The translations under genes and the position numbers were made by a program. Shown in pieces: positions 26,562 through 35,409 of a stretch of DNA of 64,000 nt. Origin of the DNA: Streptomyces sp. NBC_01775 (GTDB lineage: Bacteria > Actinomycetota > Actinomycetes > Streptomycetales > Streptomycetaceae); contig NZ_CP109104.1 of the NCBI RefSeq assembly GCF_035917675.1, positions 5,022,001-5,086,000 on the forward strand, read 5' to 3'. The notes beneath the pieces were generated by a model. The model saw only the letters and a program-made list of their open reading frames with translations. It made no database searches and was not told the DNA's origin. Numbering within the stretch: position 1 is the stretch's first letter; each line of letters starts with the position of its first letter.

Positions 26562-27461
26562 ATGAGTGACGTGGATGTTGTGGACGAGGTGCCCGCGGAG
26601 GTCGTACGCGAGGTCCTCGCGCTGATCGAGACCGCAGCCCGCGAGGACGGCCAGCCCGCCGTCTCCGAACAGGGCAGGCTCCAACTGCGCGGCGGCCCCC
26701 GGGAGGGCGTGCGCCACCTCCTGCTGCACGCCGGTGACGGCACCCTCGCCGGTTACGCGCAGCTTGAGGACACCGACCCCGTCGAGGCGCCCGTCGGGGA
26801 ACTGGTCGTCACGCCCGTCTACCGGGGCAACGGCTACGGCAGGCGGCTCGGCCAGGTCCTGCTCGACGTGTCGGGCAAGCGGCTGCGTGTGTGGGCGCAC
26901 GGCGGGCACCCCGCGGCCCGGCACCTGACCCGGTCCCTGGGGCTGACCCTCTTCCGCGAGCTGCGCCAGCTGCGGCGCCCGCTGATGGAGCTGGACCTGC
27001 CCGAGCCCGTCGTCCCCGAAGGCGCGAGGGTGCGTACCTTCCGCCCCGGCGAGGACGACGCGGCCTGGCTCGCCCTCAACTCCGAGGCGTTCGCGCACCA
27101 CCCCGAGCAGGGCGGACTCACCCAGCGCGACCTGGACGACCGCAAGGCCGAGCCCTGGTTCGACCCCTCCGGCTTCTTCCTCGCCGAGCGGGACGGCGAG
27201 CTGGTGGGCTTCCACTGGACGAAGGTGCACGAGGAGGAGGAGCTGGGCGAGGTCTACGTCGTCGGCGTCAGCCCGCGCGAGCAGGGCGGCGGCCTGGGCA
27301 AGGCCCTCACCGCCATCGGCCTGCGCTACCTGTCCTTCGAGCGGGGCCTGCCGACGGCGATGCTGTACGTGGACGCCGACAACGCCGCCGCGGTGCGGGT
27401 CTACGAGGGCCTCGGCTTCCGCACCCACGAGGTCGACCTGATGTACCGCTCGGAGACCTGA
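26562..27461 (+). CDS. mshD: Mycothiol synthase
   Basis: MshD acetylates Cys-GlcN-Ins with acetyl-CoA in the last step of mycothiol synthesis. Length 299 residues with two GNAT domains: the N-terminal half ([19 protein letters not shown]) and the catalytic C-terminal half ([40 protein letters not shown]). TAGGGT lies 7 bases before the ATG, so the message looks leaderless. mshA, the first step of the same pathway, lies about 9 kb downstream. Confidence 0.93.
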   Translation: MSDVDVVDEVPAEVVREVLALIETAAREDGQPAVSEQGRLQLRGGPREGVRHLLLHAGDGTLAGYAQLEDTDPVEAPVGELVVTPVYRGNGYGRRLGQVLLDVSGKRLRVWAHGGHPAARHLTRSLGLTLFRELRQLRRPLMELDLPEPVVPEGARVRTFRPGEDDAAWLALNSEAFAHHPEQGGLTQRDLDDRKAEPWFDPSGFFLAERDGELVGFHWTKVHEEEELGEVYVVGVSPREQGGGLGKALTAIGLRYLSFERGLPTAMLYVDADNAAAVRVYEGLGFRTHEVDLMYRSET

Positions 27462-27790
27462 GCCCTTCGTTCCCGCCGCGATGGTGCGCCCCGCTTCTTC
27501 CCCGCCGCGATGGTGCGCCGCCCTCTTTCCGCCGCAAGGCTGCTCAGCCAGTACGTGCCTGCTCGGCGGTGCCGAACCCACCCCGGGCCTGCGGCCGGCC
27601 CCGCACCGCCGGATACGTACGTCCTGGTCACGCGCCGTCGTGGCGGAAGAGGGCGGCGGAAAGAGGGCGGCGGAAAGAGGGGTGCGCGGCGAAGGGCCCG
27701 GCGACAGCCGGGCGAGGCAGCAACCTGGGGCACCCCGGGATGCCACATGCGCGTAACCGTCGATTCAAACTAGCTTGCGACCCTCGCGTA
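27462..27790. repeat. Intergenic region of tandem and dispersed GC-rich repeats
   Basis: No gene is seen. CCGCCGCGATGGTGCGCC occurs at about 27475 and again at about 27503. GGATACGTACGTCCTGGTCA (27601-27620) and GTCGTGGCGGAAGAGGGCGG (27636-27655) follow, the latter repeated as GGCGGCGGAAAGAG units. The element matches, in inverted order, the region at 21310-21490 and shares its GTCGTGGCGGAA core with 57400-57420. Confidence 0.5.
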
Positions 27791-27862
27791 ATGGCCCGCC
27801 CCCTCGCCACAGAGCGCTTCGACCCCGCGCCCCATGTCACCGGTGCGCGGAACAATGGCGGC

Positions 27863-30127
27863 ATGAGCCAGCACGCTCCGCGCACCCCCGCCTCGCAGGT
27901 ACCTCAGCCCTCGGTCGGCTCGATCGCGGCCCACCGCACCAGCGGCGGCGTCCCCGGAGCCGGCTCCCAGCTGGGTCTGGAGCCGGACATCGACTCCGAC
28001 GTCGACCTCTACGAGGAGGGCCAGGGCCCCGGGGACACCGCCGGCGACCTGCCCTCCGACCGATTTCTGGACCGCGAGCGCAGCTGGCTCGCCTTCAACG
28101 AACGCGTTCTCGAACTCGCCGAGGACCCGGAGACCCCGCTGCTCGAAAGGGCCAACTTTCTGGCGATCTTCGCCAGCAACCTGGATGAGTTCTTCATGGT
28201 GCGGGTCGCCGGCCTCAAGCGCCGGATCGCCACCGGCGTCGCCACCCGCAGCGCCTCCGGGCACCAGCCGCGCGAGGTCCTGGACCTGATCTGGAACCGC
28301 TCGCGCGAACTCATGGCCCGGCACGCGGCCTGCTACCAGCAGGACGTCGCGCCCGCGCTGGCCGACGAGGGCCTGCACCTGCTGCGGTGGAAAGAGCTGA
28401 CCGAGAAGGAACAGGCCCGCCTGTTCACGCTCTTCCGCCAGCAGATCTACCCGGTGCTCACCCCGCTGGCCGTCGACCCCGCACACCCGTTCCCGTACAT
28501 CTCCGGGCTGTCCCTCAACCTCGCGGTGGTCCTCCGCAACCCCGTCAGCGCGCACAACTACTTCGCGCGGGTGAAGGTCCCCCCGCTGCTGCCGCGCTTC
28601 CTGGAGGCGTCGCCGCACCGCTACGTCCCGCTGGAGGACGTCATCGCGGCGCACCTGGAGGAGCTGTTCCCCGGCATGGAGGTGCTCGCGCACCACATGT
28701 TCCGGGTCACGCGCAACGAGGACCTGGAGGTGGAGGAGGACGACGCCGAAAACCTCCTCCAGGCCCTGGAGAAGGAGCTGATGCGGCGCCGCTTCGGGCC
28801 GCCGGTGCGCCTGGAGGTCGAGGAGTCGATCGACCCGTACGTGCTGGACCTGCTGGTGCGCGAGCTGAAGGTGAGCGAGGCGGAGGTGTATCCGCTGCCG
28901 GGCCCGCTGGATCTTACGGGCCTGTCGGGGATCGCCTCGGCGATGGACCGGCCGGAGCTGAAGTACCCCAACTTCGTCGCGGGGACCCACCGCGACCTGG
29001 CCGAGGTCGAATCCGCCTCGCCCCCCGACATCTTCGCCGCGCTGCGCGAGCGCGACGTTTTGCTGCACCATCCGTACGACTCGTTCTCCACCTCCGTACA
29101 GGCCTTCCTGGAACAGGCCGCCGCCGACCCGGACGTCCTGGCCATCAAGCAGACGCTGTACCGCACGTCCGGAGACTCGCCGATCGTCGACGCGCTCATA
29201 GACGCGGCGGAATCCGGCAAGCAGGTGCTGGTGCTGGTCGAGATCAAGGCACGCTTCGACGAGCAGGCCAACATCAAGTGGGCCCGGAAGCTGGAGGAGT
29301 CCGGCTGCCACGTCGTCTACGGGCTGGTGGGCCTCAAGACCCACTGCAAGCTCTCGCTCGTGGTGCGCCAGGAGGGCGAGACGCTCAGCCGTTACGCGCA
29401 CGTCGGCACCGGCAACTACCACCCCAAGACGGCACGCCTGTACGAGGACCTGGGCCTGCTGACGGCCGACCAGCAGGTGGGCGCCGACCTGTCCGACCTG
29501 TTCAACCGGCTGTCCGGATACTCGCGGCGGGAGACCTACCGCCGCCTGCTGGTCGCACCCCGCTCCCTGCGGGACGGGCTGGTCTCGCGCATCCACAAGG
29601 AGATCACCCACCACAGGGCGGGACGCCCCGCCCATGTGCGTATCAAGGTCAACTCGATAGTGGACGAGGCCATTTGCGACGCGCTCTACCGCGCGTCGAT
29701 GGCGGGTGTGCCCGTGGATGTGTGGGTACGCGGCATCTGCGCGCTCAGACCCGGCGTACCCGGCCTGAGCGACAACATCAGAGTGCGCAGCGTGCTGGGC
29801 CGCTTCCTGGAGCACTCGCGGGTCTTCTGCTTCGGCAACGGCGGCGAGTCCGAGGTGTGGCTGGGCAGCGCGGACATGATGCACCGCAACCTCGACCGCA
29901 GGATCGAGGCGCTGGTACGGGTCACCGACCCGGCCCACCGCGCCTCGCTCAACCGGATGCTGGAGACCGGCATGTCCGAGACCACCGCCTCCTGGCACCT
30001 GGGCCCGGACGGCGACTGGACGCGGCACGCGTATGCCGTCGAGGGGGAGGCGGCGGGACAGCGCCTGCCCAACGTCCAGGAAATGCTGATCGAGGGGCGG
30101 CGGCGCAGGCGTGGACCGGCGACATGA
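27863..30127 (+). CDS. ppk: Polyphosphate kinase 1
   Basis: Ppk makes polyphosphate from ATP, reversibly, at the membrane or in the cytosol, linking phosphate storage and stress control. The 754-residue protein has all four domains: N domain beginning [18 protein letters not shown], head domain, and the two catalytic C domains. The autophosphorylated histidine fits H520 in [17 protein letters not shown], and the second active-site histidine H674 in [13 protein letters not shown]. The start ATG 27863 is preferred; an in-frame ATG at 27791 would add 24 residues. In Streptomyces ppk is under PhoP control; no clear PHO box is visible here. CHAD and Nudix genes follow. Confidence 0.95.
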   Translation: MSQHAPRTPASQVPQPSVGSIAAHRTSGGVPGAGSQLGLEPDIDSDVDLYEEGQGPGDTAGDLPSDRFLDRERSWLAFNERVLELAEDPETPLLERANFLAIFASNLDEFFMVRVAGLKRRIATGVATRSASGHQPREVLDLIWNRSRELMARHAACYQQDVAPALADEGLHLLRWKELTEKEQARLFTLFRQQIYPVLTPLAVDPAHPFPYISGLSLNLAVVLRNPVSAHNYFARVKVPPLLPRFLEASPHRYVPLEDVIAAHLEELFPGMEVLAHHMFRVTRNEDLEVEEDDAENLLQALEKELMRRRFGPPVRLEVEESIDPYVLDLLVRELKVSEAEVYPLPGPLDLTGLSGIASAMDRPELKYPNFVAGTHRDLAEVESASPPDIFAALRERDVLLHHPYDSFSTSVQAFLEQAAADPDVLAIKQTLYRTSGDSPIVDALIDAAESGKQVLVLVEIKARFDEQANIKWARKLEESGCHVVYGLVGLKTHCKLSLVVRQEGETLSRYAHVGTGNYHPKTARLYEDLGLLTADQQVGADLSDLFNRLSGYSRRETYRRLLVAPRSLRDGLVSRIHKEITHHRAGRPAHVRIKVNSIVDEAICDALYRASMAGVPVDVWVRGICALRPGVPGLSDNIRVRSVLGRFLEHSRVFCFGNGGESEVWLGSADMMHRNLDRRIEALVRVTDPAHRASLNRMLETGMSETTASWHLGPDGDWTRHAYAVEGEAAGQRLPNVQEMLIEGRRRRRGPAT

Positions 30128-30172
30128 GACGCGCGCCCGCGGTGCGGGAAGCGCTGCGGGGAAGGGGCTGTG

Positions 30173-31384
30173 ATGGTGGGGCGGAGCCGGGACCCGGTCC
30201 TCGGGGCCGGGCACGGGACGGAGCTCACGGCGACGATGCGGGCGGCTGATTCGGCCTCCGACGTGCTCGGGGGATATCTGCGGGCGCGCGCGGCCGACCT
30301 TCTGCGCGGGCTGCGCGCCCACGCCGAGAGCGCGGGCAGCGCGGAAGGGGCGGCGCGTGCGGCCGAAGCGGTGGACACGCTGCGCGCGGCGGCCCGCCGG
30401 CTGAACGGCGCCCTGCACACCTACCGTCCCCTCCTGGACCCGTCCTGGGCCGACCAGCTCCGCACCGAACTGAGCTGGCTCTCCGGCACCCTGGCCCGGG
30501 AGTACGCCTACGCGGCACGGCTGGAGCGGCTGCTGGGCGCCCTGCACCGGCTGGCGAGCGGCGCCCGCGAGCCCGCCGAGGGAGCGGGACCGGTGGCGGG
30601 ACCCGTGGCGGGGCCGGTCGCGGGGAGCGTCGCCCCGGCGGCCGGGGACAAGCGGGCCGGGGACGCTCGGGCGCCGGGGGGACGGCCTTCGGCGCGTGGC
30701 GGTGCCGCGTCCGGTGAGCGGGGGGCACTGCCGGTGGGGGCCGCTCGCGCCGGGGCGCTGCTGGACCGTCAGCTGACGCTGTCCCGTACGCGCGCGCACT
30801 CCGCCGCGCTCCAGGCGCTCGGCTCGGCCCGCTTCCACGCCGTCGCCGACGCGGTGGCGGTGCTCGCCTCCGAGGTCCCCTTCCGCGACGGCGCCAAGGC
30901 GGCGGGCGACCAGCCGGCCGACGCCGTGCTGCCGCAGCTGGCCGAACACGCCCGCAAGCACCTGGCCGAGGCCGTCGGAGCTTTGCCCCTCTCCCGCGCG
31001 GGAGCGCCCTACAACGCGGACGCGCTTGCCCGTTCCCTGGCCACCGAAGCGCGGCAGGACGCGGCCTGGCACCAGGTGCGGGTCCTGCTGCGGCTGCACC
31101 GTTACGCGCAGGAGGTGCTGGGGCAGCCCGCCGACGCCGACCCGCGCCTGGTGCCCGCCGGCGCGGCGCTGGAGCGGCACCGGGACGCGGCCGAGGCGGC
31201 GGCAGCGGCGGCGTCCGCCGCCGCGACCCCGCGCATCGCGCCCGCCACCGCGTACGCGCTCGGCGTCCTCCACGCCGACCAGCGGCACGAGGTGGAGGGG
31301 GCCCGCTTCGTCTTCGGCCGCCTGTGGGGGCAATCCCCGCTGCCCCCACCGCCGTCGCCGCGCGGGGAGACGAGGAAATCGTGA
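30173..31384 (+). CDS. CHAD domain protein, 403 aa
   Basis: An all-helical CHAD protein; such proteins bind inorganic polyphosphate through basic residues. Two helical repeats are visible (residues about 12-125 and 195-390) separated by an Ala/Gly/Pro-rich linker with GPVAGPVAGPVAG. The first repeat has TLRAAARRLNGALHTY, close to the family's RVATRRLRSAL helix but with the usual leading histidine replaced. Start ATG 30173 follows GAAGGGG by 5 bases. It lies 45 bases after ppk and overlaps the Nudix gene by GTGA, so the three form an operon. Confidence 0.87.
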   Translation: MVGRSRDPVLGAGHGTELTATMRAADSASDVLGGYLRARAADLLRGLRAHAESAGSAEGAARAAEAVDTLRAAARRLNGALHTYRPLLDPSWADQLRTELSWLSGTLAREYAYAARLERLLGALHRLASGAREPAEGAGPVAGPVAGPVAGSVAPAAGDKRAGDARAPGGRPSARGGAASGERGALPVGAARAGALLDRQLTLSRTRAHSAALQALGSARFHAVADAVAVLASEVPFRDGAKAAGDQPADAVLPQLAEHARKHLAEAVGALPLSRAGAPYNADALARSLATEARQDAAWHQVRVLLRLHRYAQEVLGQPADADPRLVPAGAALERHRDAAEAAAAAASAAATPRIAPATAYALGVLHADQRHEVEGARFVFGRLWGQSPLPPPPSPRGETRKS

Positions 31385-31794
31385 TCAGAGCGGCGGGCTG
31401 TGTTTTGTGGCGCCGTGCGCCGGCCGACGGCGGGCTCGAACTGGCGCTCGTACACCGGCCGAAGTGGGAGGACTGGTCCCACCCCAAGGGCAAGCTCAAG
31501 CCGGGCGAGAGCGCGCGGGAGGCCGCGTTGCGCGAGGTGCTGGAGGAGACCGGCATGAGCTGCGCGCTGGGCCCGCCGCTGCCCACCGCCCGCTACGAGG
31601 TCCGGGCGGGCCGCAAGGAGGTCAGCTACTGGGCAGCCGAGGCGGCCGACGGCACCTTCGCCCCCAACGACGAGGTCGACGCCCTCCTCTGGCTCCCCCC
31701 GGCTCCGGCCCGCACCCGCCTCAGCCACGACCGGGACCGCGCCCTGGTCACCAGCTTGCTGGACGCGCTCAGCCTGCCCCGCCCTCAGAGATAG
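31381..31794 (+). CDS. Nudix hydrolase (MutT-like), 137 aa
   Basis: A pyrophosphohydrolase with a full Nudix box: G37-x5-E43-x7-R51-E52-V-L-E55-E56-T-G58. The first residues MIRAAGCVLWRR and WEDWSHPKGKLK fit MutT1/Ndx-type enzymes found beside ppk in actinobacteria, which may act on diadenosine polyphosphates or oxidised nucleotides. Mycobacterial MutT1 has a fused phosphatase domain; this one does not. The GTG start overlaps the CHAD stop (GTGA), with GAGGAA upstream. Confidence 0.9.
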   Translation: MIRAAGCVLWRRAPADGGLELALVHRPKWEDWSHPKGKLKPGESAREAALREVLEETGMSCALGPPLPTARYEVRAGRKEVSYWAAEAADGTFAPNDEVDALLWLPPAPARTRLSHDRDRALVTSLLDALSLPRPQR

Positions 31795-31965
31795 AGCTGG
31801 ACCGCGCAAGTGGCGCAGTGCGTACGGTCGTTACGCGCCTCCGTCACCGGGTGCGGGCAGCCCGGAGAGGCAGCGGGGGGCAGCCGGTACGTCCACGAGC
31901 CGTACCGCCTCCGGCGCGGCGATGTACTCCAGACCGCCGCCCTGGGGCCGGATGAACACCGCCAC
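31785..31965 (-). pseudogene. Small Cys-rich (zinc-ribbon-like) protein gene with a frameshift in a G6/C6 run
   Basis: On the minus strand, GTG 31965 opens MAVFIRPQGGGLEYIAAPEA then VRLVDVPAAP. At a run of six C (plus-strand G 31875-31880) the frame goes off and stops early. Removing one C restores an open frame that continues AASPGCPHPVTEARNDRTHC then ATCAVQLYL to the stop at 31785, giving 59 residues. The CPHP-x10-CxxC spacing looks like a small zinc-binding knuckle. Either the gene is inactivated, or it is an assembly error, or expression needs slippage. It overlaps the Nudix 3' end by 10 bases. Confidence 0.55.
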
Positions 31966-31995
31966 CGCCTGCCGGGAGGACGTAACTGGTGGCGG

Positions 31996-32100
31996 AGGGC
32001 TCGCGCGGCCTACGATCTCGCGTTGAGCGAGGCGCTGTCGCACCATGAATCACTCTCCCTGATCAGGGAAGTTGCAGAGGGACACGCACATGAACGTTGA
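31996..32100 (+). pseudogene. 3' remnant of an XRE-family (DUF5753-type) regulator gene
   Basis: The frame ending at TGA 32100 codes ARAAYDLALSEALSHHESLS then LIREVAEGHAHER, which resembles the C-terminal end of XRE-type regulators that precede DUF397 genes (helix with ALS-x-xES-x-x-LI-x-x-VA). Its stop overlaps the DUF397 start by 11 bases, as in intact pairs. The other 250 or so residues of the regulator, including the helix-turn-helix, are missing. The break lies at about 31.97-32.00 kb. Confidence 0.5.
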
Positions 32101-32302
32101 GCACCTCATCCCCGACGCGTCGGCCCTCAGGGCGTGGCGGAAGTCGGGTTACAGCGGGGGCGGCAACGGCGAGTGCCTGGAGGTCTGCGACGGCCACGCC
32201 TCCGGCGTTCCGGTGCGGGACTCGAAGGACCCGCACGGGCCCGCACTCGTTTTCGGCGCCGCCGCGTGGAACGCGTTCGTGGGGTATGCCAGGGCTCGAT
32301 AG
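32090..32302 (+). CDS. DUF397 protein, 70 aa
   Basis: A typical small DUF397 protein: ALRAWRKSGYSGGGNGECLE, then GVPVRDSKDPHGPALVFGA, and WNAFVGYARA. These proteins act with an XRE regulator encoded just upstream, in pairs related to the BldB/WhiJ type of developmental control. Here the partner gene is reduced to its 3' end, so this copy may be orphaned. AGAGGGA lies about 8 bases before the ATG. Confidence 0.88.
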   Translation: MNVEHLIPDASALRAWRKSGYSGGGNGECLEVCDGHASGVPVRDSKDPHGPALVFGAAAWNAFVGYARAR

Positions 32303-32303
32303 C

Positions 32304-32341
32304 GTGCCCCTCCCCGGCAAACTTTGCCCCGTCGGGCCGCC
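32304..32341 (+). repeat. Left arm of a 38-base imperfect inverted repeat
   Basis: This 38-base stretch (starting GTGCCCCTCCCCGGCAAACT) matches the reverse complement of 35095-35131 at 34 of 38 positions. It begins 2 bases after the DUF397 stop. It includes the palindrome GGCAAACTTTGCC. Bases about 32349-32377 add another dispersed palindrome (CTCCCCCAAGCTCT ... AGGGGG). Confidence 0.55.
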
Positions 32342-32399
32342 GAACACGCACTCCCCCAAGCTCTCCGAGCAGGGGGTGCCGCCCCGACGGCCACGGCTC

Positions 32400-33557
32400 T
32401 CACGCCGGTGCGTTTGCGAATGCTGCGCGGATCTCCGCGCAGAAGGCGTCGGGCACTTCGAGCATCGGGAAGTGGCCCCCGTGTTCGGCCACGCTCCAGT
32501 AGCGCAGGTCGCGGTAGCGTTCCTCGACCCATGAGCGGGGAAGCTTCTGAAGGTCGCGTGGGAAGACCGTGACGGCCGCCGGCACCGTCACGGGTGTGTT
32601 CGTGTCGGGCATGCCGAGGCCGCGGAAGCTCTCCCAGTAGAGGCGGGCCGCGGACGCACCGGTACGCGTGAACCAGTACAGCGAGATGTCGTCGAGGATG
32701 CGGTCCCGGGACACCGACTCCTCGGGGCTGGTCTCCGAGTCGGAGAACCTGAAGAACTTCTCCGCGATCCAGGCGAGCTGGGCGGTCGGCGAGTCGACGA
32801 GCGCGTACCCGATCGTCTGCGGCTGTGCGGACTGCTGGAGCGCGTGGGCGCGCCCTGACCGCCCGAACTCGGCGTACTCCTCCAGCCAGCGCTGCTCGGT
32901 CGGCGTGAGAGTGCCGTTGTCGAATCCGTCGGGACGCGGCGCCCATGGCACCGTGGTGTGCATCATGGAAACCCGCTCGGGGTGGCGCACGGCGATCGTG
33001 ATCGTGACCATGGCGCCCCAGTCGCCGCCCTGGACGAGGAACCGGTCGTAGCCGAGCCGGGCCATCAGCGTGACCCAGGCGTCGGCGATGCGCTCGATGC
33101 CCCAGCCCGCCTCGGACGGTTTCTGGGAGTGACCGAATCCGGGCAGGGACGGGATGACGAGGTGGAAGGCGGGCTCGCCGCCGGCCGGCCCGGTGAGCGC
33201 GTCAATCACGTCGAGGGTCTCGATGACCGATCCCGGCCACCCGTGCGTGATCAGCAGCGGACGGGCGTCCGGTCGCGAGGACCGGATGTGCAGGAAGTGA
33301 ATGCCGAGGCCGTCGACGACTGTGTGCGACTGTCCGCGCGAGGCCAATTCACCTTCCACGCGCCGCCAGTCGTACTCGTCGCGCCAGTAGCGGAGGAGTT
33401 CGCTGAGGTAGTCGAGGGGGATGCCTTGCGCCCAGCCGGGTGCAGTCTCCCGTTCAGGAAGCCGGGCTCGGCTGAGGCGCTCTCTCAGGTCGTTGATCTC
33501 GTGTTCCGGCACGACGGGCCGGAACAGGGTGATCTCCGCGTTCTGGCGGTCGCTCAT
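32400..33557 (-). CDS. Epoxide hydrolase (EHN-domain, microsomal type), 385 aa
   Basis: An alpha/beta hydrolase that should open epoxides to diols. An N-terminal EHN lid region (residues about 8-115, with RARLPERETAPGW and LLRYWRDEYDWRRVE) precedes the core: oxyanion loop LLITHGWPGSVIE, nucleophile Asp in VQGGDWGAMV, and catalytic His in SVAEHGGHFPMLE. A tyrosine in LYWFTRTG fits the epoxide-binding residue. AAAGGAA lies 8 bases before the ATG. It is the second gene after the SDR, 50 bases apart, and probably under the divergent TetR regulator. Confidence 0.9.
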   Translation of the reverse strand: MSDRQNAEITLFRPVVPEHEINDLRERLSRARLPERETAPGWAQGIPLDYLSELLRYWRDEYDWRRVEGELASRGQSHTVVDGLGIHFLHIRSSRPDARPLLITHGWPGSVIETLDVIDALTGPAGGEPAFHLVIPSLPGFGHSQKPSEAGWGIERIADAWVTLMARLGYDRFLVQGGDWGAMVTITIAVRHPERVSMMHTTVPWAPRPDGFDNGTLTPTEQRWLEEYAEFGRSGRAHALQQSAQPQTIGYALVDSPTAQLAWIAEKFFRFSDSETSPEESVSRDRILDDISLYWFTRTGASAARLYWESFRGLGMPDTNTPVTVPAAVTVFPRDLQKLPRSWVEERYRDLRYWSVAEHGGHFPMLEVPDAFCAEIRAAFANAPA

Positions 33558-33607
33558 GGGAGATTCCTTTCCACGGTCGAGTTGATGTGGTCGCGCGGTG
33601 GTCACGC

Positions 33608-34366
33608 TCAGCCGGTGACCGGGCGAATCGGAAGCAGGGTGCCGGACAGGTGCGTGGACTCGTCGCCGCACAGGAAGCGGACGAAGGGGACGATGTCCTG
33701 GGGCCGGCCGACCCGTCCGCCTGGGTACGCTGACGCGACGCGCTCGACGTAGCCTTCGTCGACCGTGCCGCGCATGCCCGGGGTGTCGGTCAGCCCGGGA
33801 GCGAGGGCCACGGTCCTGATCCCCTGGTCGGCGAGTTCGCGGTGAGCGACGTTCGCGAGCAGGTTGAGCCCGGCTTTCGACGCCCCGTACGGCGCGAGCC
33901 CTGGGCCCGCCTGGACGCCGATCATGCTGCTCACGTAGATGATCCGTCCGCCTCCGCCGCGGATCATGACCGGTGCGAATGCCTTCGTGACGATGAATCC
34001 CGCGACGAGATTCGTGTCGAGTACGCGGCGCACATCGCGGAGGTCGGCGTTCAGCAGTCCCAGCTTCTCCCTGGGGAGCATCAGCCCCGCATTGCTGACC
34101 AGGGCATCGATCCGCCCCCATCTGCGGTCGATGGCGCTGACCGCTTCGGCGACGGCCGCCTCGTCCGTGACGTCGCACTTGAGAGCCAGCGGTTCCTCCG
34201 CGCTCGGCACGCTCTGCTCGATCTCGCGGGCGACCGCCTCGACGCCCGCGAGACCGCGTCCGAGGAGGGCGATGCGCGCGCCTTCCGCCGCGAGCCCCAG
34301 GGCGAGCGCGCGGCCAAGCCCCCGGCCGGCGCCCGTGACGGCGACGACCTTCCGGTCGATATTCAT
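33608..34366 (-). CDS. SDR-family oxidoreductase, 252 aa
   Basis: A classical short-chain dehydrogenase: cofactor motif VTGAGRGLGRALALG near the N-terminus, NAG motif VSNAGLML, catalytic Ser in VSSMIGVQ and Tyr/Lys in YGASKAGLNLL. The acidic or basic residues after the second strand (LLGRGLAGVE) do not settle NAD versus NADP. ATG 34366 is chosen because GGAG lies 8 bases upstream; a longer start at 34378 would lie over the operator. It is the first gene of the unit with the epoxide hydrolase. Confidence 0.88.
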   Translation of the reverse strand: MNIDRKVVAVTGAGRGLGRALALGLAAEGARIALLGRGLAGVEAVAREIEQSVPSAEEPLALKCDVTDEAAVAEAVSAIDRRWGRIDALVSNAGLMLPREKLGLLNADLRDVRRVLDTNLVAGFIVTKAFAPVMIRGGGGRIIYVSSMIGVQAGPGLAPYGASKAGLNLLANVAHRELADQGIRTVALAPGLTDTPGMRGTVDEGYVERVASAYPGGRVGRPQDIVPFVRFLCGDESTHLSGTLLPIRPVTG

Positions 34367-34374
34367 GCAAGTCT

Positions 34375-34393
34375 CCAACCATCCGTTTGGTTG
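34375..34393. promoter_or_regulatory. TetR operator candidate, SDR side
   Basis: CCAACC at 34375-34380 and GGTTG at 34389-34393 form an inverted repeat just upstream of the SDR start. Its reverse complement matches the second site (34451-34467) at 13 of 17 positions. Confidence 0.5.
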
Positions 34394-34450
34394 CTAGGCA
34401 CCTTAGAAGCCTGAGTGGCCGGACTGCAAGGGCAGCCAGAGTCACGCGAT

Positions 34451-34467
34451 GACCAACCGGTTAGTTG
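34451..34467. promoter_or_regulatory. TetR operator candidate, regulator side
   Basis: GACCAACCGGTTAGTTG, centred on the palindrome AACCGGTT, lies in the promoter of the TetR gene, where a -35 element would be placed relative to the -10 TACGAT at 34475-34480. Autoregulation is likely. Confidence 0.5.
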
Positions 34468-34486
34468 ACAGTGCTACGATCGCCGT

Positions 34487-35050
34487 ATGGCACGTGACGC
34501 GCAGGAGACCCGTCGACGACTACTGGATGCCGCGAGGGCCGAGTTCGCCGAGCACGGCCTTGAGGGTGCTCGGGTGAACCGCATCGCCGAGGCCGCGGGG
34601 GTGAACAAGGAGCGGATCTACGGCCACTTCGGCAACAAGGAGCAGCTCTTCGAGGCGGTACTCTCGGCCGCGCTGACCGAGGCGGCGGAACTCAAGCCGG
34701 CCGCCGGGCTGACCGATCCGGCCGGCTATGCGGCTGCGACATTCGACTTCCATCGGTCGAACCCGGATTTGATCCGGCTGTTGATGTGGGAGTCGTTGCA
34801 GCGACAGCGGATTTCGCCGGAGGCCGCGGCGCGGCGCGCGCGTTTCTATACCGAGGACGCGCAGCGGCTCGCCCCTCCGGGTACCGACGACGAGACCGCC
34901 CGGTTTGTCCTGTACAGCATCCTGGCGCTGGCGACGTGGGCCCAGGCGCTTCCCATCGCCAGCTCGATGCTGTTCGGGGGTGCCCTCGACCCGCAGGAAC
35001 TGCGCGAGCGGGTCGCGAACGCCGTCGCCGCGCTCGTCGAATCCCGCTAG
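34487..35050 (+). CDS. TetR-family transcriptional regulator, 187 aa
   Basis: N-terminal TetR helix-turn-helix (TRRRLLDAARAEFAEHGLEG, RIAEAAGVNKERIYGHFGNK) and a helical ligand domain of ordinary length. It is divergent from the SDR/epoxide hydrolase pair and shares with it a 120-base region holding two similar operators, so it probably represses that unit and itself until an inducer, perhaps an epoxide or its product, binds. TACGAT stands 6 bases before the ATG: a leaderless message. Confidence 0.9.
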   Translation: MARDAQETRRRLLDAARAEFAEHGLEGARVNRIAEAAGVNKERIYGHFGNKEQLFEAVLSAALTEAAELKPAAGLTDPAGYAAATFDFHRSNPDLIRLLMWESLQRQRISPEAAARRARFYTEDAQRLAPPGTDDETARFVLYSILALATWAQALPIASSMLFGGALDPQELRERVANAVAALVESR

Positions 35051-35409
35051 TGCCGTGACCGGCAATGTTTGCCCGTCAAGGAGCGGGCATGCCGGGCGGC
35101 GCGACGGGGCAAAGCCTGCCGGGAGGGGCACTGGTTCAGCGGGCCGCCCGGACCGCCGCTCAATCGCGGCTGTCATGGCCCACGGCTGTCATGGCCCAGA
35201 CCCCCACCGACGCGGGAAACGTCCCACCGGCGCCGCGTTCGTCCGGGTCGGGCCGCCTCGGTTCGGGCTGACCGGGTCCGGGCCGCCTCCCTCGCGGCCG
35301 TCCGTCCGGCGGCGAATCCGGTAAGCCGGGACGGCGCGACGTGTACCAGGGCGGCGGGCAGCAGCTCCTCAGCAATTGCCAGGGCGCGGGCCCGGCCCAG
35401 GGCGGACCC
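35051..35409. repeat. Intergenic region with the right arm of the inverted repeat
   Basis: No gene is seen. Bases 35095-35131 are the inverted partner of 32304-32341. Just before, GGCAATGTTTGCC (35061-35073) is a looser copy of the same palindrome and TGCCCG/CGGGCA form a short hairpin that may end the TetR transcript. GGCTGTCATGGCCCA repeats follow near 35163-35193. Confidence 0.5.

Noticed and set aside
27770..31333. 1187-residue open frame on the minus strand opposite ppk and the CHAD gene
   Set aside because: Antisense of two confident genes; composition is the usual Arg/Gly/Ala/Val-rich artefact of high-GC reverse frames.
31810..32100. Full 96-residue plus-strand frame as a real gene
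   Set aside because: Its first two thirds are antisense to the Cys-rich small gene and lack coding bias; only the last 33 residues or so look like a protein remnant.
32304..35131. Complete insertion sequence
   Set aside because: No transposase, no target duplication seen, and the enclosed genes are metabolic; kept only as a possible cassette.
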